This document shows positions 36,738-44,853 of a stretch of 64,000 nt of DNA, piece after piece. The notes beneath the pieces are model-generated. The model saw nothing but the letters and a program-made list of their open reading frames with translations, made no database searches and was not told where the DNA came from. Origin of the DNA: Vulcanimicrobiota bacterium (lineage in GTDB: Bacteria > Vulcanimicrobiota > Vulcanimicrobiia > Vulcanimicrobiales > Vulcanimicrobiaceae); assembly GCA_013036105.1 (NCBI GenBank), contig JAAXCX010000003.1, positions 62,001 through 126,000 of the forward strand, in the 5' to 3' direction. The stretch's first letter is position 1. Each line of letters opens with the position of its first letter. Both the position numbers and the translations under genes were made by a program.

Positions 36738-37270
36738 AACTCGATCCGCGCCCCATCGCCGCCGGCGATGAACGTCTATCCATCGCGCCGATGGCCGGCG
36801 CCGATGTGCGCGAAGTCATGCGAATCGAACAACAGTCATTCACGACCACGTGGCCGGCCAACGCATTTTATCAAGAGCTCAACGATAACAAGCTCGCGCA
36901 CTATTACGTCGGGCGGGTGGGCGAAGACATCGTCGCGTACGGCGGCATTTGGGTTATCCTCGAAGACTCGCACATCACGACGATCGCGGTCGAGCCGCGC
37001 TATCGCGGGCGGCGGTACGGCGAGGTCATGCTGATCAAGCTGCTCGACGAAGCGATCGCGCGCGGCGCTTCTTGGATGACGCTCGAGGTCCGCGAAAGCA
37101 ACGAAGTCGCGCAGGCGCTGTACCGCAAGTACGGCTTCACCACCGTTTCCACGCGGCGCGGTTACTATAGCGACAACAACGAAAACGCGCTCGTGATGTG
37201 GGCCGGCAACCTCAAGAGCGAGATCTACGTGAACCGGCTGCGCACGCTGCGCTCAACGCTCGACGAGTGA
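36734..37270 (+). CDS. rimI: Ribosomal-protein-alanine N-acetyltransferase RimI
   Basis: 178 aa. GNAT fold with ITTIAVEPRYRGRRYGEVM (acetyl-CoA loop), TLEVRESNEVAQALYRKYGF and GYYSDNNENALVMW, the last being a RimI signature. It acetylates the N-terminal alanine of ribosomal protein bS18. Its position after tsaB is conserved in many bacteria. About 25 residues are added at the N-terminus compared with short RimI proteins. The stop overlaps the GTG of the next gene. Confidence 0.93.
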   Translation: MKLDPRPIAAGDERLSIAPMAGADVREVMRIEQQSFTTTWPANAFYQELNDNKLAHYYVGRVGEDIVAYGGIWVILEDSHITTIAVEPRYRGRRYGEVMLIKLLDEAIARGASWMTLEVRESNEVAQALYRKYGFTTVSTRRGYYSDNNENALVMWAGNLKSEIYVNRLRTLRSTLDE

Positions 37271-37863
37271 CCTTCACGGAGCTCTGTAAGCGCGTTCGCA
37301 AACACATCGGACAAGATCACCGGTACGCGCACTGCGTGCGGGTCGCGCGCATGGCCGAGAATTTGGCGCGCATTCATGGGGCGGATCCAAGCAAGGCGCG
37401 CACCGCCGGAATGCTGCACGATTTGGCGCGGCTCTATTCCGGGGAAGGGCTCCTCGAGGAGTGCAGGCGGCGCGGCGTGCCCATCAGCGATTTCGAACGC
37501 GCTCATCCGATCGTGCTGCACGCACCGCTCAGTGCGGAGTTGGCGCAAACCGAGTTCGGCGTGAGCGATCCCGCGATACTCTCGGCGATTGCCAAGCACA
37601 CACTTGCCGCGAGTGAGATGTCCGTGCTCGATTGCGTTCTCTATTTAGCCGACGGACTCGAACCCGGGCGCGACTATGCCGAACGGGCGAGCCTGGCGGA
37701 AATGGCCGAGCGAGACCTTCCCGGAGCGATGCGCGCAACGATCGAGTCGTCTCTGCGGTATCTTAGCAGCAAGCACTTGCCGCTCGCACCGCAAACGGCG
37801 GCTGCAATAAAAGCGTTCGGCGCACACATTATGATGGAGGCAACCACTGGCGGACATTCTTGA
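37267..37863 (+). CDS. yqeK: HD-domain phosphohydrolase, YqeK-like
   Basis: 198 aa from GTG 37267 (GTGA overlap with the rimI stop). HD motif residues are in HRYAHCVRVARMAENLA, AGMLHDLARLY (the HD pair) and ILSAIAKHT; VLYLADGLEPGRDY is the YqeK-specific C-terminal pattern. YqeK proteins hydrolyse diadenosine tetraphosphate symmetrically to ADP and are often found next to nadD and rsfS; here rsfS follows directly. Confidence 0.9.
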   Translation: MTFTELCKRVRKHIGQDHRYAHCVRVARMAENLARIHGADPSKARTAGMLHDLARLYSGEGLLEECRRRGVPISDFERAHPIVLHAPLSAELAQTEFGVSDPAILSAIAKHTLAASEMSVLDCVLYLADGLEPGRDYAERASLAEMAERDLPGAMRATIESSLRYLSSKHLPLAPQTAAAIKAFGAHIMMEATTGGHS

Positions 37864-38188
37864 GATCGTGCGGACGGCCGCCGCGGATAAGAAGGGCGAA
37901 CAGTTCATGGAGATCGACGTCGCGGGCAAGACGATCATCGCCGACAAGTTCGTCATCGTTACGGGCCGCTCGAAAGTGCAGACCAGGGCAATTGCCGACA
38001 GCATCGCGGAAAACATCAAATCCGCGGGCATGCGCGTCGGCCGTCTCGAGGGCTACAATGAAGGCACGTGGATTTTGCTTGACCTCGGGGATATCGTCGT
38101 GCATATTTTCACACCCGAGCAGCGCGCCTTTTACAACCTCGAGCGCCTTTGGGCCCCTGCTTCCGAACGGCAAGCGCAGAGCTCGTGA
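37847..38188 (+). CDS. rsfS: Ribosomal silencing factor RsfS
   Basis: About 113 aa. The family N-terminus (ADILEIVRTAAADKKGEQ) begins right after a CTG at 37847 that has GGAGG six bases upstream, so CTG is the probable start; the first usual start is a GTG at 37868, which would remove the first helix. The core TIIADKFVIVTGRSKVQTRAIAD and EGTWILLDLGDIVVHIF are diagnostic. RsfS binds uL14 and blocks joining of the ribosomal subunits in starvation. It overlaps yqeK by 17 bp. Confidence 0.92.
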   Translation: MADILEIVRTAAADKKGEQFMEIDVAGKTIIADKFVIVTGRSKVQTRAIADSIAENIKSAGMRVGRLEGYNEGTWILLDLGDIVVHIFTPEQRAFYNLERLWAPASERQAQSS

Positions 38189-38331
38189 GCGGAAAATCCA
38201 AAGTCAGGTATACAACGCAGTCGTCGCGGCGCCGCGGTCAAGCGCTGCTGCGGCTGGGCGTCTGGATTTTTATCTTCGTCTTCGCGCTGAGCGTGGTCGG
38301 CGGCCTGATCGGTTTCGTCTTCGTACACTGA
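38185..38331 (+). CDS. Small single-helix membrane protein
   Basis: 48 aa from a GTG overlapping the rsfS stop (GTGA). A basic N-terminus (SGKSKVRYTTQSSRRRGQ) precedes one membrane helix (LGVWIFIFVFALSVVGGLIG). In many bacteria a LytR-CpsA-Psr gene sits next to yqeK and rsfS and begins in the same manner, so it could be a shortened relic of one; a genuine small membrane protein is equally possible. No function assigned. Confidence 0.55.
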   Translation: MSGKSKVRYTTQSSRRRGQALLRLGVWIFIFVFALSVVGGLIGFVFVH

Positions 38332-38388
38332 CCGCCGGCCTTAGGCGCCGGACGAGGGCACGCCTAGAACGAGCGTGAAGCACCTCGC

Positions 38389-41300
38389 GTGCGACGATTT
38401 TATGCAGCCGCGCTCGCGCTCGCGTTTCTTGCCCCGCAAGTTTTCACAGCGCGCCCGGCGTCAGCCCAAACCTATCCCGCTTCCGCGCTCGGCGCGCTTC
38501 ACTGGCGTCTGATCGGACCCTTCCGCGGAGGTCGCGCGCTCGCGGTCACCGGCGTGCCGGGGCAGCCTGAGAAATTTTATTTCGGCTCGGTCGGCGGCGG
38601 CGTCTGGGAAAGCGACAACGCGGGCCGCACGTGGTCGCCGATTTTCGACAACGTTTCCGTCGCCTCGATCGGCGCGATCGCGGTGGCGCCGAGCGACACC
38701 AACGTTATCTACGTCGGCAGCGGTGAAGCCGACATGCGCTCCGACATTCAACACGGCGACGGCATGTACAAATCCACCGACGCCGGCAAGACATGGTCGC
38801 GCATCGGTCTGACCGACACACGGCAGATCGGCAAAGTCGTCGTCGATCCAAAAGATCCCAACATTGTCTACGTCGCCGCGCTGGGACATCAATTCGGTCC
38901 CAACGCCGAACGCGGCGTCTTCAAGTCGACCGACGGCGGCAAGAGCTGGAACAAGATCCTTTATAAGGATGAAAACACCGGCGCGATCGATCTTTCGATG
39001 GATCCGTCCAATGCAAATGTTCTCTTCGCATCGCTCTGGCAGACGCGGCGTCCGCCGTGGAACGTCTATCCTCCGAGTAACGGACCCGGCAGCGGACTCT
39101 ATAAGAGCACCGACGCCGGGGCGACGTGGACGCAGATTTCCGGAAACGGATTCCCGGCCACGGTGGGTCACATCGGCGTAGCCGTTTCCCCGGCCGATTC
39201 TAATCGTGTCTACGCAGTCGTCGACACAAACGCCGTTAAGACCGGCGGCATCTACCGTTCCGACGACGGCGGCGCGAATTGGACGAAGGCCGACGGTGAA
39301 ACGCGGATTTGGAATCGCGGCTGGTACTTCAGCAAAGTCACCGCCGATCCGAAAAACGCGAACGAAGTCTATGTCATGAACACTTCCACGTATCGTTCGA
39401 CCGACGGCGGCAAGTCGTTCACGGCGATTAAAGGCGCTCCCGGCGGCGACGACTATCATCAGCTCTGGATCTATCCGGACGATCCGAATCGCATGGTCCT
39501 CGGCAGCGATCAAGGCGTCGTCGTCTCGATCGACGGCGCGAAGACGTGGAGCTCGTGGTACAACCAGCCGACCGGGCAGTTCTATCACGCAATCACCGAC
39601 AACCGTTTTCCGTACTGGGTCTACGGCGCGCAGCAAGATTCGGGCGCGATGGCCGTACCCAGCCGGACGGCGGCGCGCGGAATAAGCTTCCGCGACTGGC
39701 ATCCGATCGACGTCGGCGGCGAGAGCGGAACGATCGCTCCCGATCTGCTGCATCCCGGACGCCTCTACGATGTCAACGGCGTATATGAAAACGTCACCAC
39801 CGGCTGGGAGCTTTCGATAGATCCGACGATCCAATATCCGGATCGCGTCTGGCGCAACACGTGGACGCTGCCGATTGTCTCGTCACCGCAGAATCCGCGC
39901 GTGCTCTACATGAGCCACCAGCAAATATTCCGCTCGCCCGACGGCGGCAACTCATGGTCGATCATCAGTCCCGACCTCACGCGGGAATTTACGACCGTAC
40001 CGTCCACGCTCGACGCGCCGACGGTCGCCGACAGCACGGGCCTTCCGCGCCGCGGCGTCGTCTATTGGATCGCGCCGTCGCCGGTCCGCGCGCACGAAAT
40101 TTGGGCGGGCACCGATGACGGACTCATCTGGATCACACGCGACGAAGGATCGCACTGGCAGAATGTCACGCCGCAGCAATTAACCCCGTGGAGCAAAGTC
40201 GGCATCATCGACGCGTCGCATTTTGACGCGGGGACGGCTTACGCGGCAATCGATCGTCATCGTCTCGACGACAACCATCCCTACATTTACAAAACGCACG
40301 ATTCCGGCGCGCACTGGACCGCGATAACGAACGGCATTCCCTCAACCGAATCGGTTAACGTCGTCCGCGAAGATCCGCGGCGCCGAGGATTGCTCTATGC
40401 GGGAACCGAGCGCGCGGTTTACGTTTCCTTCGACGACGGGGCCAACTGGCAGTCGCTTCAACTGAATCTGCCCACGACGTCGATGCGCGATATTGTTTTC
40501 AACGGCAGCGACATCGTAGTCGCCACGCACGGACGAGCGTTTTGGATTCTCGATGACGCTTCGCCGTTGCGGCAACTGAGCGCGGCGATCGCGAACTCGA
40601 GCGCGCATCTTTTCAAGCCTGCACTCACCTACGAATGGCAGCCCGGCTCCGATCAAGGCACGCCGATCCCGCCGGACGAGCCAACGGCGAATAATCCGTC
40701 GTCCGGCGCGGTCATCTATTACTCGATCGGACAAGCCTCCACGCCCGTTCGTTTGCAAATCTTAGGTCCCGGCGGAAACGTATTGCGGCAGTGGTCATCG
40801 GCGGACGCGCCGACCGTCGTGAATCCCAGCGCGCTCAACATTCCCGCGTTTTGGGTGAAACCGCAGCTTCCGCCGTCGAGCGATCCCGGCTTGCATCGAT
40901 ATGTGTGGGATCTGCACTACAGCACGCCCGGAGCAGCACCGCGCCGGGGAGGCGGCCCGATAGCGGCGCCCGGCCAATATACCGTGCGTATGCTCGTGAA
41001 CGGCGCGACGTACTCGCAGCCGCTCACGTTGGCCCGCAATCCGATCTACCCGGCAAACAATGCCGCCTTGCAAGCCCAGGTGCAGCTCGCGCGCTCGATT
41101 GAAACACTCAACGCACAAGTAACGGACGCGCAAAATCGCGCCGCGGCCTTGTTGAAGTCCCGCGGTTCGAAGCTGCCGGCCGCGCGACTGGCGCAGCTGA
41201 ACGCCCTTATCGGGAGCGCTCCGAAAAACACGCCCGACGATTCCGTCGGCAGGCCGGCGAACGACTTCAGGAGCTTGCGGTATATCGGTGTCGCGCTTGG

Positions 41301-41424
41301 AACGCTCGAAAGCGAGGTCGAAAGCGGCGCTGCCCGGCCCACTGCATCGCAGTACCTCTCGTTCCGGATCCTGCAAAGAAAAGCAGCGTCCGCTATGCGA
41401 ACGCTGCAGATGCTGGAGCGCTAA
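38389..41424 (+). CDS. Exported BNR/VPS10-like beta-propeller protein
   Basis: 1011 aa, GTG start, signal peptide (FYAAALALAFLAPQVFTARPA). It contains many BNR/Asp-box repeats (S-x-D-x-G-x-T/S-W): SDNAGRTWSPI, STDAGKTWSRI, STDGGKSWNKI, STDAGATWTQI, SDDGGANWTKA, spread over about 700 residues and likely forming two seven-blade propellers as in sortilin-like VPS10 proteins. The C-terminal 250 residues are a beta-rich domain and a coiled region (SIETLNAQVTDAQNRAAALL). Such proteins are secreted, with unknown ligand; a glycosidase role is often annotated but is not shown by the motif. Confidence 0.85.
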   Translation: MRRFYAAALALAFLAPQVFTARPASAQTYPASALGALHWRLIGPFRGGRALAVTGVPGQPEKFYFGSVGGGVWESDNAGRTWSPIFDNVSVASIGAIAVAPSDTNVIYVGSGEADMRSDIQHGDGMYKSTDAGKTWSRIGLTDTRQIGKVVVDPKDPNIVYVAALGHQFGPNAERGVFKSTDGGKSWNKILYKDENTGAIDLSMDPSNANVLFASLWQTRRPPWNVYPPSNGPGSGLYKSTDAGATWTQISGNGFPATVGHIGVAVSPADSNRVYAVVDTNAVKTGGIYRSDDGGANWTKADGETRIWNRGWYFSKVTADPKNANEVYVMNTSTYRSTDGGKSFTAIKGAPGGDDYHQLWIYPDDPNRMVLGSDQGVVVSIDGAKTWSSWYNQPTGQFYHAITDNRFPYWVYGAQQDSGAMAVPSRTAARGISFRDWHPIDVGGESGTIAPDLLHPGRLYDVNGVYENVTTGWELSIDPTIQYPDRVWRNTWTLPIVSSPQNPRVLYMSHQQIFRSPDGGNSWSIISPDLTREFTTVPSTLDAPTVADSTGLPRRGVVYWIAPSPVRAHEIWAGTDDGLIWITRDEGSHWQNVTPQQLTPWSKVGIIDASHFDAGTAYAAIDRHRLDDNHPYIYKTHDSGAHWTAITNGIPSTESVNVVREDPRRRGLLYAGTERAVYVSFDDGANWQSLQLNLPTTSMRDIVFNGSDIVVATHGRAFWILDDASPLRQLSAAIANSSAHLFKPALTYEWQPGSDQGTPIPPDEPTANNPSSGAVIYYSIGQASTPVRLQILGPGGNVLRQWSSADAPTVVNPSALNIPAFWVKPQLPPSSDPGLHRYVWDLHYSTPGAAPRRGGGPIAAPGQYTVRMLVNGATYSQPLTLARNPIYPANNAALQAQVQLARSIETLNAQVTDAQNRAAALLKSRGSKLPAARLAQLNALIGSAPKNTPDDSVGRPANDFRSLRYIGVALGTLESEVESGAARPTASQYLSFRILQRKAASAMRTLQMLER

Positions 41425-41426
41425 GC

Positions 41427-42932
41427 TTAGCGCGTCGCCGAGTCGTACCAGCGCGACAAGTCGGCCTTGAACTGCGCCAGCGACGGCGTATTCAAGTACA
41501 CCATGTGTCCCGACTGGTAGAATTTGTACGTGATGTTGCGCGCGATTGCCGGCGCCACGCCCAAATGGTTGAGCGTATACCCGGCCGCGAAATACGGCGT
41601 CGCGAAGTCGTAGTATCCGCCCGCGAGCAGCACTTTGAGGTGCGGGTTCTCGGTCATTGCCTGAGCCAGATCGGGCGCAACGTTCGCCGGCGGGTCGTTG
41701 CCGTTGTGATGCATATCCCAACGCGCGCCCAGCTGCGTGTAGGCTGTCGGACGGTACTGGAGGTTGGTCGAATAATGGAGCTGGTCGTGCAGGTACCGTT
41801 CAAAGGCGCCGACGTAGGCGCCCGTGATTGCTACATCGGCCGGATCCCATTCGGGTGAATCGGCTGCAGCATCTAGCCCAGACGTTTGAAAGCGCGCATC
41901 GAGGCGCCCGACGATCTGATCGCTGCCGCGCAGCAGTTCTTTTTGAAAGCGCGGATAGGAGATGCGCATGTTCGAATCGCGAATGTACGTTTCGGAGAGC
42001 CCGAGATATGCGTGCAGCTTACGCACGATGTCGTCGCGGCCAGACGCGCTCAACCGGTCGCCTTGCGCGAGTCCGTGCAAGTACTGCGTGCCGGCAAATT
42101 GCTGTACTCCCGCGAGAAACGCCGAAAGACTTGCCGGCCGGTTTGGAACCATGTGATGATACCACGCCGTGGCGGCTTCACTCGGCAGATAGAGCACGTA
42201 AGCCCAGTCGCCGCCGGCAATCGGATTCGAGCCGCCGAGTCCCGTCAGTCCGAAATTCAGGATCGCCGAGAGCAGCACGACGCCGTTGAACTGCACGCCT
42301 GCGTCTTGCAGCATGTTCACCAGCACGGCGTCTCGGGTCGTGCCATAGCTTTCGCCGAAAAGAAACTTCGGAGAATTCCAGCGGTTGAATTGCGTGATGT
42401 AGCGCTGGATGAACTGCGTGAACGCGCGCCCATCTTGATCGACGCCCATGAAGTCTTTGGGATCGCCATAGGCGATGACGCGGCTGAACCCGGTGTTCGG
42501 CGCATCGATGAAGACGAGATCCGACTTGTCGAGCAAGGTGTAGCGGTTGCTGTTCATTCCGTAGGGCGCGGATGCGGTCGGAACGGCATTGGCCGTCACG
42601 ACGCGCACGGGTGAAAACGAGCCCATGTGCAGCCAGATCGTCGAACTGCCCGGGCCGCCGTTGTAGAAAAACGTGACAGGCCTGCGGGTAAGATCTGTCG
42701 CGTCCTTCGTGTAGGCCACATAAAACATGTGCGCCGTGATCTGTTCCTTATCGTTGCGCAGCGTGATCGTACCGGCGCGCGCCGTGTACGCAATCGTTTG
42801 CCCGCCGATCGATGTCACATGATGGGATATCGCATCTGGCGGCGGAGCGGGTACGTAAGGTTTAGGAGCCGGCTTCGCAGCGAGCATCGAGAGCGCGCTT
42901 AGAGCGGTGAATATCGCAAGTACTTTTCTCAT
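41427..42932 (-). CDS. Exported S10 serine carboxypeptidase-like protein (paralogue 1)
   Basis: 501 aa with a signal peptide (LAIFTALSALSMLAAKPA). The oxyanion region VTFFYNGGPGSSTIWLHMG, nucleophile serine in LFGESYGTTRDA, the aspartate region GGYYDFATPYFAA and the histidine in SGHMVYLN give a complete Ser-Asp-His triad. The family S10 members remove C-terminal residues at acid pH. A close paralogue lies directly upstream in transcription order (42940-44493). The 3' end lies 2 bp from the convergent BNR gene. Confidence 0.88.
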   Translation of the reverse strand: MRKVLAIFTALSALSMLAAKPAPKPYVPAPPPDAISHHVTSIGGQTIAYTARAGTITLRNDKEQITAHMFYVAYTKDATDLTRRPVTFFYNGGPGSSTIWLHMGSFSPVRVVTANAVPTASAPYGMNSNRYTLLDKSDLVFIDAPNTGFSRVIAYGDPKDFMGVDQDGRAFTQFIQRYITQFNRWNSPKFLFGESYGTTRDAVLVNMLQDAGVQFNGVVLLSAILNFGLTGLGGSNPIAGGDWAYVLYLPSEAATAWYHHMVPNRPASLSAFLAGVQQFAGTQYLHGLAQGDRLSASGRDDIVRKLHAYLGLSETYIRDSNMRISYPRFQKELLRGSDQIVGRLDARFQTSGLDAAADSPEWDPADVAITGAYVGAFERYLHDQLHYSTNLQYRPTAYTQLGARWDMHHNGNDPPANVAPDLAQAMTENPHLKVLLAGGYYDFATPYFAAGYTLNHLGVAPAIARNITYKFYQSGHMVYLNTPSLAQFKADLSRWYDSATR

Positions 42933-42939
42933 TCTGTCC

Positions 42940-44493
42940 TCAGCGTGCGAGCGCGCTGTCGTACCAGCGGGCCAGGTCGTTCTTGAATTGCGCGAGCGCG
43001 GCTTCGTTGAGATAGACCATGTGTCCCGACTGATAAAAGCCGAACGTGATGTTCTTCTGCAATTGGGGCGCGATGCTCAGATGCTGCAGCGTATAAACTG
43101 TCGCAAAGTAGGGCGTTGCGAAATCGTAGTAGCCGTTCGCCGAAAAAACTTTCAGGCTGGGATTCTGCGTCATCGTTTCGGCCAAGTCGGGAGCGACGTT
43201 GGGCGGTTCGCGCCGGTTGTGCGTAAAATCCCAGGAATTGCCGTTGCCGTAGATGATTCCATAGATGTTCGGGCGGTATTGCAGCGTAGTCTCGTACTTG
43301 AGATCGCTGCGCAGATACTGATTGATCGCGGTCGTGTAGGGAGCATCGATCGACGAATCGGTCGGGTCCCACGCCGGGCCTTCGTCGGCGGCCCGGTCGA
43401 GCGCGAACGTTCGATAACGCGCGTCGAGCCGCCCGATGACCGCGTCCTGCGAGCGCAACAGCTGCTGCTCGAACCGCTGATAAGGAATGCGCAGGTTGCT
43501 TTCGCGCACGTACTGCTCGGAGACGCCGAGATACGCGCTCAGCTTGTGGACGACGTCGTTGCGTTCGGAAGCACTTAAGTTTCCGCCCTTATAAAGAGCG
43601 TCTAAATATTCGCCGAGCGCGAATTGTTCGACGGGCTGCAAGAACGCCGCGAGGTCGGCGGGCCTGTTGCGGACTTTTCCGTGATACCAAGCGGCGGCGG
43701 CTTCAGTTGGAAGGTACAGCACGTATGCCCAATCGCCCGCGGCGATCGGATCGCCGTTGCCGAAATCCAGCCCGAAGTTCAAGATCGAAGAGAGCAGCAC
43801 GACGCCGTTTAGCGCGATGCCTTGGTTGAGCAGCGTATTGGCCAGCGCGGCAGAACGCGTGGTGCCGTAACTCTCGCCGAACAGAAACTTCGGCGAATTC
43901 CAGCGTCCAAATTTCGTGATATAGCGCTGGATGAATTGGGCGAACGCGGCGACGTCTTGATCGACACCAAAGAACGTCTTGGGGGTGCCCGCGCCGGTAA
44001 TACGGCCGAAGCCGCTGTCGGGCATGTCGATGAAGACGAGATCGCTCTTGTCGAGCAAACTGTATGAATTATTGGCGATGCGGTAAGGCGGCGGGCCGGT
44101 CGCCGCGGCGTTGGCCGCCAGCACGCGGACCGGTCCGAACGAACCCATGCGCAGCCACATCGTCGAGCTGCCCGGACCTCCATTATAAATGAAGGTTACC
44201 GGCCGCGATCCCGGATCGGAACTCTCCAGCGTGTAGGCCGTATAGAAGACGCGCGCGGTCGGAACTTCCTTGTCGTTGCGCAGCGTAATCGTGCCGGCGC
44301 GCGCGGTGTATGCGTAGGGCTGTCCGTCGATCGTGACGGTATGCTGCGTAACCGCGTCGGGGGCTTCGCCGTCGGAAACTTCGGGCGGCGGCGAGGCCGC
44401 GGCTTGCGGCGGCATGTGCGGCGGTGCGGCCGAAACCGGCCCCATCGGTACGCCGAGGGCAAAGAACAACAGGAAAGCGGCGAGTTTTCTCAA
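42940..44493 (-). CDS. Exported S10 serine carboxypeptidase-like protein (paralogue 2)
   Basis: 517 aa. It has a signal peptide (LAAFLLFFALGVPMGPVSA) and a Pro/Ala linker before the catalytic domain. Motifs match the neighbouring copy: VTFIYNGGPGSSTMWLRMG, LFGESYGTTRSA, NGYYDFATPYFAT, SGHMVYLN. The two proteins align throughout and are clearly the product of tandem duplication; 7 bp separate them. The start overlaps the PadR gene stop (ATGA), so the regulator and the two peptidases form one operon. Confidence 0.88.
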   Translation of the reverse strand: MRKLAAFLLFFALGVPMGPVSAAPPHMPPQAAASPPPEVSDGEAPDAVTQHTVTIDGQPYAYTARAGTITLRNDKEVPTARVFYTAYTLESSDPGSRPVTFIYNGGPGSSTMWLRMGSFGPVRVLAANAAATGPPPYRIANNSYSLLDKSDLVFIDMPDSGFGRITGAGTPKTFFGVDQDVAAFAQFIQRYITKFGRWNSPKFLFGESYGTTRSAALANTLLNQGIALNGVVLLSSILNFGLDFGNGDPIAAGDWAYVLYLPTEAAAAWYHGKVRNRPADLAAFLQPVEQFALGEYLDALYKGGNLSASERNDVVHKLSAYLGVSEQYVRESNLRIPYQRFEQQLLRSQDAVIGRLDARYRTFALDRAADEGPAWDPTDSSIDAPYTTAINQYLRSDLKYETTLQYRPNIYGIIYGNGNSWDFTHNRREPPNVAPDLAETMTQNPSLKVFSANGYYDFATPYFATVYTLQHLSIAPQLQKNITFGFYQSGHMVYLNEAALAQFKNDLARWYDSALAR

Positions 44494-44792
44494 CGGTAGA
44501 GTTCCTTCTTTAGATCCTTAACGGCTGCGCTCATCGCATCGAGGTACGGCAGCATCGCGCTCTTTATGCGATTCAGCCGCGCCACTCCCTCCGGGGTGAC
44601 CACGTAGATGCGGCGCGACCGTTTTGAGGGATGGTCCCACTTCGCGGTCAGAAAACCGCGCTCTTCCAAGCGGCGCAGAAGCGGGTAGATTTTGTTGGTG
44701 TTGACGGCGATCAGGTCTCCGCACGTGTTTTCGATGCGTGCCATCAGTCCGTAGCCGTGATCCGGCTTCTTCTTGAGCAAGTGCAAGATCAA
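44490..44792 (-). CDS. PadR-family transcriptional regulator
   Basis: 100 aa from TTG 44792. The winged-helix core is LLKKKPDHGYGLMARIENTC, IYPLLRRLEERGFLTAKW and the wing SRRIYVVTPEGVARL, ending in a short dimer helix. The same frame is open and family-like upstream (HLDEVLRGPIKSKTLFPV) to a CTG at 44849, 5 bp after the stop of the ligase gene, so the real protein may be 19 residues longer. Such regulators repress neighbouring genes and often themselves; here the target is likely the peptidase pair. Confidence 0.85.
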   Translation of the reverse strand: MILHLLKKKPDHGYGLMARIENTCGDLIAVNTNKIYPLLRRLEERGFLTAKWDHPSKRSRRIYVVTPEGVARLNRIKSAMLPYLDAMSAAVKDLKKELYR

Positions 44793-44853
44793 GACGGGAA
44801 AGAGCGTTTTGCTCTTGATGGGTCCGCGCAGGACCTCATCGAGATGCAGCGAG

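Noticed and set aside
38185-38331. Full LytR-CpsA-Psr protein after rsfS
   Set aside because: The frame stops after one membrane helix, and no continuation in another frame was found before the BNR gene.
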